Positions 43,762 to 58,007 are shown, counted from the stretch's first letter. The stretch is 64,000 nt of DNA from Mycoplasma testudineum (GCF_002245785.1 NZ_NNCE01000002.1:1-64000), one strand, 5' to 3'. Notes: generated from the letters alone by a model not told the origin. Made by a program: numbers and translations.

Positions 43762-44511
43762 ATGTTAGAAATATTCAGCAATGAAAATGTTATATTTATT
43801 TGAATTCCTATTTTAATGGCTGTTTTTTTGAGTATTTGAATTATAGCTTCAAATTTTGTTTTCAGGGACGAAGGGAAAATTCCGAATTTCAAATATAATT
43901 TTGTTGAAAAATTTACTTTCGTTAACCTGCTTTATCAATATAACAAACGATATTTTGGTTGACTATTATTTTTTAAATTATTTGAAATGTTTGTTTTCGT
44001 GCCTTTATTTTTTGTACCTCATATTTTGTATTGAACTCTATATTCAAATGGAACAATATTTACAGCTCAAATTAAAAATTATCAGTTAGCTATTGCAACA
44101 GTTGTTTTTATTATCGTATTTATGCTAGTTTTTTCTTCACTTATATTTGAAATATATAGAACTAATAAAATTAATAAAATTTTTTTAAGAGATAGAACAA
44201 AATTGATTAACTTGCGAAATAATGAAATTGACAATATTAAAGCAAAAATTGATTTAAAGAACATAAGTATAAGAGAAGCTACTGATAATGTTGATAAAAG
44301 CAGATATTTAACTACCTTGAAAAAATATGCTTTTAGAAGAATTAGAAGAATTGAAAAATCCAAGAATATTGAAAACAAATATTTTTTGATTTTTCAAATA
44401 GTTAATTATTTTGAAAAATCATTATATTCAAAATATTTAATCCAAAATTCTTATAGTGAAACTGATATATATTCTTTCTACTTAGTTGTGCTTAATAAAT
44501 TGAATATATAA
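43762..44511 (+). CDS. Three-TM membrane protein with charged C-terminal domain, paralogue A1
   Basis: A 249-residue protein with four UGA Trp codons. TM helices are at about 10-33, 72-95 and 115-140, followed by a charged helical cytoplasmic domain (RTNKINKIFLRDRTKLINLR and RKSKN-like stretches) ending SFYLVVLNKLNI. It is strongly related to the gene at 46-46.7 kb: the first 100 nt and a block of about 140 nt around 44140-44280 are nearly identical, while the middle is divergent, suggesting recombination. Unlike that paralogue it has no secreted-protein gene before it, only an AGAAAGGA site 35 nt upstream. The family is unknown. Confidence 0.65.
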
Positions 44512-44649
44512 ATGTTAGCTAAAAAAATTGATTCAAAATGGATTTTACATTTATGGTTATTGATAATTTCTTTAACAATAATTTTGAGTGTGATTAGCCA
44601 AAATTATAAAAACCAACATATTCCAAGGACTATTACCCAAACATATTAA
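44512..44649 (+). CDS. Small single-TM protein, 45 residues
   Basis: The ATG follows the preceding stop directly (TAAATG). A basic start (MLAKKIDSKW) is followed by one TM helix (about 12-29) and a polar tail ending in the terminator stem. The partner copy at 46.7 kb has no equivalent, so it may be a chance frame. No homologue is recognised. Confidence 0.3.
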   Translation: MLAKKIDSKWILHLWLLIISLTIILSVISQNYKNQHIPRTITQTY

Positions 44650-44664
44650 GGTAATAGTCCTTTT
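44625..44664 (+). terminator. Terminator after paralogue A1
   Basis: AAGGACTATTACC and GGTAATAGTCCTT, a perfect 13-bp stem followed by T. A close copy lies after paralogue A2 at about 46.85 kb, so the duplicated unit includes its terminator. Confidence 0.7.
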
Positions 44665-45073
44665 ACATTGCTGCAATTTAATACAATAATTAGATGAGCA
44701 GAAAAAATTTAAGGTCTTAGCAGGAAGGGACATTTCTTTTATGGAAAAAGCAGAGTACTTTAATTGAGTTAGTTGATAAAAAGAAATTTTAAGAACACAC
44801 ATACAATTTTCTAAAGCTAACATATGTAGAAAAATTAGAAAATTATATCGAAAAACAGATATCTATATATTTAAATTTTTCTAGTGAGATATGAAAAAAC
44901 TAAAAGAAACATTATTCAATACTTGAGGAAGCCGAAGTAACTATTCAGGAATTAAAAATTACAATTTAGTTGTTCATTCTATAAAAAATTTTAATTTATT
45001 TTAAAAAATGCAAATTAATTTGATTTTAGAAATCAATATTTGTGAATCTACTAAAATTCAAATATAGAATAAT
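44665..45073. other. Region without a supported gene
   Basis: Many stops are present in all frames. Short fragments such as LTYVEKLENYIEK and SSEIWKN hint at a decayed N-terminal part of a transposase, but they are too short and scattered to assign. Otherwise AT-rich filler. Confidence 0.3.
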
Positions 45074-45970
45074 TTGAAAGGAAAAAATGAAAAAATTTTG
45101 TTAACAAATGCCATTGAATTGGGTTCGATTTCGGCTTTAATTGTAATTCCAGTAATTACAAGCATTAAAAATGATTTATCAAATCAAAATACATCATTTC
45201 AAAATTATGATAGCAAAAATATTGATGTAGAAAAGCTATATTCTAATTTAGTAGAAAATAACAATTACACAATTTTGTCTGATTTATTTGGTAATACTGG
45301 CACAGACTCACTATCCTTTAATAAAAGCATTTCTACATTCCAAAATAGTCAAATAAGTAATGAACAAAAAGAAATTGTCATTAATGAAATGAAAAAGACG
45401 GCAGAATACTTTTCAAATATTGAGATAAATTCTACCGATGATTTAATTGCATATTTTAGAAAATTTGAAAATTCCTTTAGTGAAGAATTAGTTGATAGAT
45501 ATGTCAAAGAATTTAGTAAAGAAAATAAAAACAGTGTTAATGACTTAGAAGTAAATAAAAGTTATTCAACAACTAGATATAGAGACAGTAATTATCAAGT
45601 AATTAAAAATTTTAAAATTGCAAAAGCAACGTTTACCACTGCCGCAGCTGTTGCAGGTGTCGCAGCAGCCGGATTATATGTATTATCTATATTTACAGGA
45701 GTTATAAGTGCAATTGCTGCAAGTATTTTAACAGCGGCTTCAGTAATTTTGAGTACTGTCGCATTTGGATTAGGAACTGTGATAAATTCTCTTGAATATA
45801 AATCGGAAAAAAGTGAAGATGAAGCTAAACTATTTGTTCTTTCAGTTGTAAGTTCAATAAATTATAAATTACAACCTTTTAAATTTCTTGGACAAATTGC
45901 TTCATTTATAAGTACTGGATTGTCAATAATTTACAGTGCTATTGAAATGTATGAAGCAATAACCTATTAA
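45074..45970 (+). CDS. Secreted/anchored NKSYS protein, module copy 3, start out of frame
   Basis: About 298 residues. The body has a signal-like segment (LGSISALIVIPVITS), a helical Asn/Glu-rich domain, the motif LEVNKSYS, two long Ala/Gly-rich hydrophobic helices (AAAVAGVAAAGLYVLSIF and following) and a further hydrophobic end. The only ATG with a good ribosome-binding site (GAAAGGA then ATG at 45087) enters the wrong frame and stops after five codons. One extra base in the A6 run at 45090-45095 would yield MKKILLTNAIELGS in frame. The frame-compatible TTG at 45074 lies before the ribosome-binding site and is unlikely. It is either switched off, decayed or phase-variable. Confidence 0.6.
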   Translation: MKGKNEKILLTNAIELGSISALIVIPVITSIKNDLSNQNTSFQNYDSKNIDVEKLYSNLVENNNYTILSDLFGNTGTDSLSFNKSISTFQNSQISNEQKEIVINEMKKTAEYFSNIEINSTDDLIAYFRKFENSFSEELVDRYVKEFSKENKNSVNDLEVNKSYSTTRYRDSNYQVIKNFKIAKATFTTAAAVAGVAAAGLYVLSIFTGVISAIAASILTAASVILSTVAFGLGTVINSLEYKSEKSEDEAKLFVLSVVSSINYKLQPFKFLGQIASFISTGLSIIYSAIEMYEAITY

Positions 45971-45982
45971 AATAATAAGTTT

Positions 45983-46723
45983 ATGAAAGAAATATTTAGC
46001 TCAGAAAATATTATATTTATCTGAATCCCTATTTTAATGGCTGTTTTGTTGAGTATTTGAATTATAGCTTCAAATTTTGTTTTCAGGGAGGAAGGGAAAA
46101 TTCCGAATTTCAAATATAATTTTGTTGAAAAATTTACTTTTGTTAACTTGCTTTATCATTATAATAGGCAATGTTTTCGCTGATTATTGTTCATCAAATT
46201 ATTTGAAATATTTTTTTGTTTACCCCTTTTTTTCGTTCCCCATATTCTTTATTGAACAATATTTTCGATTAAAATAATATCAATAAATGAAATACAAATT
46301 TACCAGTTGGCTATTGCAAGTGTTATTTTGATTATTGAGTTTCTATTAGTCTTTTCTTCACTTATATTTGGAATATATAGAACTAATAAAATTAATAAAA
46401 TTTTTTTAAGAGATAGAACAAAATTAATTAACTTGCGAAATAATGAAATTGACAATATTAAAGCAAAAATTGATTTAAAGAACATAAGTATAAGAGAAGC
46501 TAATGATAATGTTGATAGTAGTAGACACTTAACTATTTTGAAAAAATTCACTTATAGAAGGATTAGAAAATCAAAAAATATTGAAGATAAATATTTTGTA
46601 ATTTTTTCATTAGTTAATTTTCTTGAAAAATCTGAATATTCAAAATATTTATTTAAAAATATGTACACTGAAACTGATATATATTCTTTCTACTTAGTTG
46701 TGCTTAATAAATTGAATATATAA
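45983..46723 (+). CDS. Three-TM membrane protein, paralogue A2, second gene of module copy 3
   Basis: A 246-residue protein with the same plan as A1: MKEIFSSENIIFIWIPIL, TM2 ending FFVPHILYW, TM3 followed by GIYRTNKINKIFLRDRTK and the ending SFYLVVLNKLNI. It lies 12 nt after the secreted-protein gene, giving the same secreted-plus-membrane order as at 20.7-24.1 kb, although this membrane protein is longer and not obviously homologous to the 163-168-residue ones. Near-identical DNA segments with A1 flank a divergent TM2 region. The function is unknown. Confidence 0.65.
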
Positions 46724-46838
46724 AAAAGTCTCAAGAAGTTTATTCTAAAATAAAGTTATGCATTCATAGTAGTCACGGATTCTTTTGTAAATAATTTTTT
46801 TAACTTTGTGAATTAAAATCATAATATCGAATATATTT

Positions 46839-46879
46839 AAAGACTGTTACCCAAGCATATTTAAGGTAATGGTCTTTTT
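46839..46879 (+). terminator. Terminator after paralogue A2
   Basis: AAAGACTGTTACC pairs with GGTAATGGTCTTT (two G-T pairs), followed by T. It is homologous to the terminator after A1. Confidence 0.65.
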
Positions 46880-47266
46880 AGTTTACCCAGTTATTTTCAA
46901 TATTGAAATATAGTGGAACATTACCTACGTTAAAACAAACAATAAACAAGTTTAATTATTTTTCCGCGTGTAACTATTTAGATATCGAGGAAGAAATAAT
47001 AAGAAAACTTTTAATATTTATTAAATATAAGGTTATTTTAGATGTAAAAACCTTCTAAAAAAAATTAACAAAAAAAATCTCAAATTTTTTAAGAGATATC
47101 AAAATCATATGTTAAGATTATTTAGCAACAAATCGAGGACATGCCCAGAAATGAGCCACTGTCACCTTCAATTTTTATAAGCTATTTTATAAACATGAAG
47201 GCTTCTTAAATAAAGAAGTATTATTTTTAATGAGCAAAAAACATCATAAAAAAATAAAATTTTTTT
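46880..47266. other. Intergenic region upstream of the rRNA operon
   Basis: No gene is supported. AT-rich sequence with scattered A- and T-tracts (for example about 47060-47090 and 47250-47270), which may act as an UP-type element for the rRNA promoter. Confidence 0.3.
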
Positions 47267-47296
47267 TTGAAGAAAAATCAAATTGTTGTGTATGAT
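47267..47296 (+). promoter_or_regulatory. Candidate rRNA promoter
   Basis: TTGAAG, an 18-nt spacer and TATGAT with an upstream TG, about 80 nt before the mature 16S start. A long A/T tract precedes it. Confidence 0.4.
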
Positions 47297-47336
47297 AAAT
47301 AAGCGTCTTTTATAGAGATTGCAAATAGTAGATCTT

Positions 47337-47354
47337 TCAAAACTGAATATTAGA
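47337..47354 (+). other. 5' arm of the 16S processing stem
   Basis: This 18-nt arm is the exact reverse complement of 49000-49017 beyond the 16S 3' end. Together they would form the RNase III stem that loops out the 16S precursor. Confidence 0.7.
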
Positions 47355-47373
47355 TTGTACAACACACAAGTCA

Positions 47374-48896
<1,523 letters not shown>

Positions 48897-49202
48897 ACGG
48901 AGTACATAAGCTGCAAAGAGCAGCTATAATATGACATTTGGCACAAATCTTCCCAATTAATTTTGGTTGAAGTCTGTGTGTTGGCGTTGCCAAAGCGCAT
49001 CTAATATTCAGTTTTGAGGGTTCTACCTCAAAATTAGTTCTTTGAAAACTGAATAGCATAAATTAATATGATAACGACATCAAAATATGTAAATAATTTT
49101 GATCCGAGTTGAGTTCAATAATTTGAACTCTATAAATACCTTAAGATACACATCAAATTTCAATAGGAAATTAGAAAAAAAATAATAATACGATTACTTA
49201 TA
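48897..49202 (+). other. 16S-23S spacer without tRNA
   Basis: A 306-nt spacer with no tRNA fold. It contains the 3' arm of the 16S stem (49000-49017) and the 5' arm of the 23S stem (49036-49059, pairing with 52163-52186 with one mismatch). Both arms share a CTGAATA/AAAACTG core, so the two processing stems are related in sequence. Confidence 0.75.
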
Positions 49203-52130
<2,928 letters not shown>

Positions 52131-52162
52131 TATACGTATCTTAAGCAAATTTTATAATCATA

Positions 52163-52186
52163 ATGCTATTCAGTTTTGAAAGAACT
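52163..52186 (+). other. 3' arm of the 23S processing stem
   Basis: A 24-nt arm complementary to 49036-49059 with a single mismatch. Confidence 0.7.
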
Positions 52187-52191
52187 AGTTT

Positions 52192-52211
52192 ACGCCGTAG
52201 GCGTTTTTTTA
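52192..52211 (+). terminator. rRNA operon terminator
   Basis: ACGCC-GTA-GGCGT hairpin followed by T7. No 5S or tRNA gene lies between it and 23S. Confidence 0.75.
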
Positions 52212-52250
52212 TTTTCTTTTAAAATTAAATAAAAAATAGTTGACTAGCAA

Positions 52251-52934
52251 CTAATTAGTTAAATTCCAATCGATCGGATTCAAGTTATACTTAATCAAAT
52301 CTTGATCAATTAATTTAAATCATTCTAAATTAAAAAAACCGCGATATGCTGATAATGGAGATGGATGCATTCCCATTAATACTGTATGTTTTGACTTATC
52401 AAAATACTTTGCATAGTTTTGTGCATGATTACCCCACAAGACTATGCAAAGATGTTTTACAGTTGAATTTAAATAACTTAAAACTGTTTCAGTAAAAACA
52501 TTTCAACCAACATTATTATGACTGTTAGATTTGCCTTCGTCAATAGTTAAAATAGTATTTAATAATAAAACACCTTGCCTAGCTCAGTTTGATAAATCAT
52601 TATGTTCTAAAACAACATTTGGATATGTTGTTTTTAAGCTTTTAAAAATGTTTCTTAAGGATGCAGGAACTAAATGTGACATTGAGCTAAAAGCTAGTCC
52701 ATTTGCATCTCTTTTTTTGGGATAAGGTTCTTGACCTAAAATTATTACTTTAATTTCACTCAAACTAGTTAATTTAAATGCGTTAAATAAATCCTTTTCA
52801 TCTGGTACTAATGCTTTAGTTTTATAAAGCTGGCTAATATTATTTAATAACTGTATATTTTCTTTACTATTATTTAATAAATTTTCCAGTTCTTTCCAAG
52901 TTGGCCCTAGTGTAAATTTGACATTGTTAAACAT
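52251..52934 (-). CDS. ung: Uracil-DNA glycosylase, family 1, with an altered catalytic motif
   Basis: A 227-residue enzyme that removes uracil from DNA. Visible motifs are IKVIILGQEPYPKKRDANGLAFS (the water-activating loop; consensus GQDPYH), LLLNTILTI (V-L-L-L-N-x-x-L-T-V) and HPSPLSAYRGFF (minor-groove loop). The catalytic Asp of GQDPYH is Glu69 and the following His is Pro72, so activity may be altered; the rest of the fold is intact. One UGA Trp codon follows HNDLSN. It is predicted to be leaderless from a TATAAT 7 nt upstream and is convergent with the rRNA operon. Confidence 0.9.
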
Positions 52935-52941
52935 ATTTTAA

Positions 52942-52947
52942 ATTATA
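52942..52947 (-). promoter_or_regulatory. -10 box for leaderless ung
   Basis: TATAAT on the minus strand, 7 nt before the ATG. Confidence 0.45.
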
Positions 52948-53060
52948 TTGTTTTTAATGTTTTTTAAACATCAGATTAGCATATAAATAATAAATGAATT
53001 CACATTGAATGCAGTTAGCTTCTATTTCGTATTTACAACTAAATTAAATATAAAAAAATA

Positions 53061-53083
53061 AAAAACCTGTTGCGTAAACAGGC
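53061..53083 (-). terminator. Terminator of the small lipoprotein gene
   Basis: CCTGTT and AACAGG around GCGTA; on the minus strand a TTTTTTATTTTTTT tract follows. Confidence 0.7.
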
Positions 53084-53089
53084 TTAAAA

Positions 53090-53500
53090 TTAATAATTTG
53101 CTGACAAGAAGCCACTTAAAGTAATGTTAGCTGTATCAAAACTGATTGATGAATCTTTTATTAATGAAACGGTTAATACTATTACTTTGCTAATTTTGTT
53201 CGGATTTGTTTCTGATTTAACTGTATATTTAAATTTTTCAGTGTCAAATTTGAAACCAGGGAAATCTTGAGCTAATTTAGTAATATTGTCTTTATATGTA
53301 ACTGAAGATGATTCTGAACTTGTTATTGCATCGTTTGAAGAAGTTCTATTTTGTGCAGAAAGATTACTTAATCTTGTGATTTCATTTTTAACTAAAGCTT
53401 CGTTTGAAGTTGAAATGGCATAAGTACATGATATTGCGGCAACTCCGACTCCTATTGCCGCAATTGGTAAACCAATAAACAATTTAATTTTTTTATTCAT
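53090..53500 (-). CDS. Small surface lipoprotein
   Basis: 136 residues. The signal peptide ends with lipobox VAAISC (Cys25). A Ser/Asn-rich linker (about 40-70) is followed by a single beta-rich domain with FKFDTEKFKYTVKS and KVIVLTVSLIKD, which resembles the strand pattern of the repeat domain in the lipoprotein at the right edge (Lipoprotein-17-type variable surface domain, inferred). AAGGAATT precedes the ATG. It is a probable minimal member of that surface family and has its own terminator. Confidence 0.7.
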   Translation of the reverse strand: MNKKIKLFIGLPIAAIGVGVAAISCTYAISTSNEALVKNEITRLSNLSAQNRTSSNDAITSSESSSVTYKDNITKLAQDFPGFKFDTEKFKYTVKSETNPNKISKVIVLTVSLIKDSSISFDTANITLSGFLSANY

Positions 53501-53605
53501 AATTCCTTTTTATTAAATTTAGTTTGCTGATGTTTATAATCAAAAGCAAGATAAATTATACTCGGAATTTTGCAAAACATTAAATAATATTTAATTTAAA
53601 AATAT

Positions 53606-55426
53606 TTAATTTGATTTTGAAGTTTTTAAGTATGGATTGAAACTAGCACCTTGTCCTAAATATTTTTCGATAAATTCATTTGCACTTGGAAATGCCGTAA
53701 CCTGAGGAAAAACACCTAAATTTATTGATTCAGAATAGATTGCTTCCATTTGATCTTGATTAGCTCGTTTAGCTTCTGATGGATCAACATATTTAATATC
53801 TCTTTGAACTAAATGATATGAACTAGGCAAAATATAGTTGCTTGCATTAATGAATTTGCTCGCTTGATTTAAACTTATTCCAAATGCTTGACTTAAATAA
53901 TGCAATGTTGCTATAACAACAGTAGAAGAAGGCTGAGCACCTATAATTGATGTTTTTGGGACTAAAACATCTGAATTAATATCATTTTTATCGAACAAAA
54001 TTGAAGTACCATTTACATCTAAATTATTTTTTTCGAAAGCCAGTAGACTTTCAAAACTAATTCCGCTATTTAAGATAATCGGGTTTTGGATATTTGGAGC
54101 TAATTTGTTTATGTATAAAAGCGATTCATCTCCTGCTCGATAATAGGGATGTAATTTAAAAAAATAATTATATTCATCTAAAGGATATTTTTTTGCAAAT
54201 GCTTCAAAGACTTTGTGTAATTCGTACAACGCATAGAGTTGATCATCCAATCTAAGTTTATCCCTTTTTGCCGTGTCATAATGTCTAAATAAACTCGAAC
54301 CAGTAAAAATTATATTTCTTTTATTTGGATCATAATTTTCTCAACCGTGTGTAACCAATTCAGAAAAACTATTTGCATTAAGTTTAGTTAATGTTTGGTA
54401 CTGTGAAGATAACCTATTTTCTAGGCCTAAATCTTTTGAAACTTTATAAAAATCTAATGGGGAATCATGCCTATCGTAACCAATATCTTCTTTATTTTCT
54501 AAGTGATTTTCATCAGTAACTATATTGTAAAGTCTGATTTTTTTGCGAAGCATGTTTGTTGATAATCAACTTGGTAATTCATTATTAATATTTTTTTTAT
54601 AAAAATTTTTGATTGCTTCAAAGTTTTTATCAGATTCGCTTATGCTTTCAATCATTTCTGATCACTTACTTGAATTTTCGACAAGTCGTTCAGCATAATT
54701 TCGAGCTGTACTTACGTTCCCGTCCGAAAACAAAACTATTTTATTTGCATGTTCTAAAATGAAATCTAAAACCATACCCTCACTTACTGCAGACCTTGCT
54801 AAATGAAAAAAAGAGATATCTGGAATATAAAAGTCAAATTTCTGATTGGGATTTTTTTCTAGTTGTTTACTTAAATAACTTTTTAATTCCTCAATAGCTG
54901 ATATTTCATTTTCACGATCTTGCGGAACTACCGAGTAATCTAAATTCTGAAAAGAAGGATCAACTTGTTTAAGATTTGAATAAATTTTAAACTCAGGATT
55001 TGTATTTAATAATTCTCCAAATGAGAATCTTGATTCCAAACCTGTTTTTTCCGGATCATAAACAACTTTATCAATTAAAAAAATCAGTTCATTTTTAATT
55101 GAATCATCTAATTTAGATATTTCGTGCTGTGCCAACATGTTTAAAAAAGATGTTATAAAATATTGAGACGAATTTCTTCCTATATAAACACTTGGTATTC
55201 CATTAATTGCAGAATCAAATGCATCTTGATAAAAAGATTCAAAATTCGTATTAGCTTTAGAACTTTCCGGCATTGAATTTAAATCAACCTCAATTTTTGT
55301 AAATTCTCTGGGTTTTTCTTGATTGTTATCATCTTTTATTGTACAAGCAACTACTGAAATTAATCCTGCAGTTAAAATTGTTCCTATAAATGAAAAAATT
55401 AAGTACTTTTTCAATGTTGTTTTCAT
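53606..55426 (-). CDS. Surface lipoprotein with a GT80 sialyltransferase-like domain
   Basis: 606 residues including three UGA Trp codons. The lipobox is ISVVAC (Cys28). The C-terminal half follows the order of Pasteurella PmST1-type (GT80) sialyltransferases. RNIIFTGSSLF (about 371-379) matches K-F-I-F-T-G-T-T-x-W. YNYFFKLHP (His426) matches the K-G-H-P motif that binds CMP-sialic acid. IILNSGISFESLL matches I-P-A-N-I-S-F-E-x-L. IIGAQPSSTV (Ser500, Ser501) matches V-G-G-x-x-S-S. Upstream, GYDRHDSPLDFY (Asp318) may stand for the catalytic Y-D-D-G region but is altered. The N-terminal 200 residues are a plausible first Rossmann half. A surface enzyme or sialic-acid binder is inferred. Confidence 0.65.
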
Positions 55427-55658
55427 AAATTCTCATTTCTTTTATTTCACTATAAAATTACTTTAATGAATAAATTGTTTTCATCAACATGCTTAAAATT
55501 TCTTTATGCAATATATATTATAAATGGTAAATTGAGTTTTGTAGATTATTATTTTTGCTATAAGATTTAAAAATCAAATTTTGTATGCTAAATAATTTGT
55601 TTGCCATTTAAACTAAAAATTTTATATACTATATTTACTTAATATTTTAAGGAGAAAC

Positions 55659-56174
55659 ATGTCAAAAAAAATGTCAAGAAAATCTTTAATACTATTTCTA
55701 TTTGGTGGTGGAATAGTTGCAATAGGAGCAGGGATTGGTATCGCTGTAAGTTCATACAATACAGAAATAAGTGCTAAAAATACTTTAATTAGTGTAAATC
55801 AAAATCAGGCTGCTTATATCACCGATAATGCTTCTGCAAATCCAAGCATTTCTGTTTTACCTGAATTCATTGTTACTTACACAGGTGCAAATGCAGCTAG
55901 TGTAAGAATTGCAGATAATGCTGCTAGAAATGTTTCTAATTACACTGCCCTAGTTTTTCCTGGAAGTAGTGTATCAAAATTAAGCAATATTTCTTTTAGT
56001 GTTACTTCATTAACACCAAGTACTACTGGAAATACAATGGTTGCTACTTTAACAGTTCAATATGGAACTGAACAAGTAAGTGTAAATGTGCTTGTATCTA
56101 ATTCATCTGAAGATATGAATTCAAATTACACAACTACTGCTCCTTGAAGAGTTGCTAAAACCTACGCTGCTTAA
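55659..56174 (+). CDS. Membrane-anchored surface protein with one beta domain
   Basis: 171 residues. A basic start (MSKKMSRKS) and one Gly/Ile-rich TM helix (about 9-30, no lipobox Cys) are followed by an Ala/Asn/Ser/Thr-rich extracellular part (IVTYTGANAASVRI, SFSVTSLTP, VATLTVQYG) of alternating strands. This recalls the variable-surface-lipoprotein domain fold. One UGA Trp codon lies nine codons before the stop. AAGGAG 5 nt before the ATG and a TATACT box at about 55625-55630 define expression. It ends in a strong terminator. Confidence 0.6.
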
Positions 56175-56198
56175 TTATAAATTTAAGATAAAATTACC

Positions 56199-56235
56199 AA
56201 AATTCGATTAAAAACCCAATTAATCGAATTTTTTC
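56199..56235 (+). terminator. Terminator before glyA
   Basis: AAAATTCGATTAA and TTAATCGAATTTT form a perfect 13-bp stem with a T-run. Confidence 0.8.
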
Positions 56236-56266
56236 ATTTTTTTAGTCAATAAAAAATTAAAAAAAT

Positions 56267-56272
56267 TATCAT
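56267..56272 (+). promoter_or_regulatory. -10 box for leaderless glyA
   Basis: TATCAT 6 nt before the ATG; no Shine-Dalgarno is present. Confidence 0.4.
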
Positions 56273-56278
56273 ATATAC

Positions 56279-57526
56279 ATGTACAAAAAAATTGAATTAA
56301 ACGATAAAGAATTAGAACAAGCAATTAACTTAGAATTAAAAAGACAAATGGAACATGTCGAATTAATAGCTTCTGAAAATTATGTTTCAGAAGATGTTTT
56401 AAAAGCTACTGGAAGTATTTTAACTAATAAATATGCAGAAGGTTTTCCAGGCAAACGCTACTATGGTGGTTGTGAATATGTTGATTTAGTAGAAAATTTG
56501 GCAATTGAAAGAGCTAAAAAACTATTTAATGTTGAATACGTTAATGTCCAAGCACATTCAGGTTCAAGTGCAAATGCAGCAGCGCTAGCAGCACTAGCAG
56601 CACCTGGTTCAAAAATATTAGGTATGTCTCTTTCATCAGGAGGACATTTAACTCACGGTTATAAAATTAACTTTAGCGGTAAATTTTACTCATCTTTTAC
56701 TTATGATGTAGATGAAAATGGTTACATTGACTATGAAAAAGTCAGGCAAATCGCACACATTGTTAAGCCTCAAGTGATTATTACTGGTTATTCAGCTTAT
56801 GCCCGAGAAATTGATTTTGTAAAATTTAAACAAATAGCTGATGAAGTAAAAGCTAAACTTTTTGCAGATATAAGCCACATTGCTGGTTTAGTTGCTGCTA
56901 AAGAACATTCTTCACCCGTAGGTATAGCAGATCTAATTATGACCACAACCCATAAAACATTAAGAGGATCAAGAGGAGCTATTTTAATGACTCATGATCC
57001 TGAAATTGCTAAAAGTGTAGATAAATGAATTTTTCCAGGTTATCAAGGCGGACCGTTAATGCACTCAATTGCTGGTAAAGCAGTAGCTTTTAAAGAAGCA
57101 TTAGATCCAAAATTTATTTATTATGCTAAGCAAGTTAAAAAAAATGCTAAAGCAATGGCTGCTAAATTTATGGAATTAGGAGTACCAGTAGTAACAGGTG
57201 GTACAGACAATCATTTATTTACAATTAATGTTGATAAAGGCTACGGATTAAGTGGTAAAGAAGCTGAAACTATTTTTGAAAGCATTAATATTACAACAAA
57301 TAAAAACACAATCCCTTTTGATACTAGAAGTCCTATGGTTACTTCAGGAATTAGAATCGGCAGTCCTGCAATGACTTCAAGAGGATTAAAGGAAAAAGAA
57401 TTTATTCAATTAGCAACAATTATGGATAAAGCACTTAGAAATCACACAAATGAAAAAATACTAAAAGACTTGAAAATTGAAATTTTAAGCTTAGTAAATA
57501 AATTTGAAATACCAAAAAAATATTAG
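56279..57526 (+). CDS. glyA: Serine hydroxymethyltransferase
   Basis: A 415-residue PLP enzyme converting serine and tetrahydrofolate to glycine and methylene-tetrahydrofolate. Conserved blocks are [51 protein letters not shown] and [14 protein letters not shown] with the PLP lysine Lys226, then [14 protein letters not shown] and [15 protein letters not shown]. Length and motifs are complete. One UGA Trp codon. It is predicted to be leaderless. The OsmC-type gene follows after 7 nt. Confidence 0.97.
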
Positions 57527-57533
57527 GAAAATT

Positions 57534-58007
57534 ATGAGTTCAGAAAATTTAGAAGAACACAAATACTCAGTAGAACTGTCGTGAGACAGTCAAAATAAAG
57601 GAACATTAAATTCGGATTATTCACGCAATTATTCAATTGGAAAAGGCCAAAGAGAAGTTATTTTAGGAAGTAATGGTAAAACATTTGGCGGTCCTGATGT
57701 TAAATACGATCCAGAAATGCTACTACTTGCTGGTTTAACTTCATGTTATCATCTTTCATACATTTATCTTTTGAATCGCAATAAAATTGATTTAATTTCA
57801 TATGAAGACAATTCAACTTTAACTTTAGTAAAAAATAAATTTACATTCGAAATTACTCAAGCTAATTTGTACCCAAAAATAAAAATTGCTTCAGAAAATG
57901 ATTTAGAAGAAGCTAAAAAATTAATTCCGGTTGCAAAAAAGGTTTGTTTTGTTGGCCAAAGTTTAAAAATTCCTTACTACGTTGAACCTGAAATTACAAC
58001 TAATTAA
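57534..58007 (+). CDS. OsmC/Ohr family peroxiredoxin-like protein
   Basis: 157 residues. The N-terminal strand region (SVELSWDSQNKGTLNSDYSRNYSIGKG) and the central PDVKYDPEMLLLAGLTSCYHLSYI match the OsmC pattern: P-E-x-L-l-a-a-l-a-x-C with the resolving Cys in LTSCY. A C-terminal Cys lies in VAKKVCFVGQSLK, the second redox Cys position. Such proteins reduce organic hydroperoxides. AGGAAA precedes the ATG and it is probably co-transcribed with glyA. The link to the H2O2-generating glycerol pathway is only suggestive. Confidence 0.8.

Noticed and set aside
43856-44089. Plus-strand frame starting MFSGTKGKF and its twin at 46077-46277
   Set aside because: Both are shadow frames over the conserved DNA of paralogues A1 and A2; the real frame runs continuously through UGA codons.
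44665-45073. Decayed transposase N-terminus
   Set aside because: Only two short fragments look suggestive; no motif is long enough to assign a family.
53606-54250. Treating this stretch and the two upstream frames (to 55426) as three separate genes
   Set aside because: All three are in the same frame and are separated only by UGA codons, which encode Trp here; the GT80-like motifs continue across the junctions.
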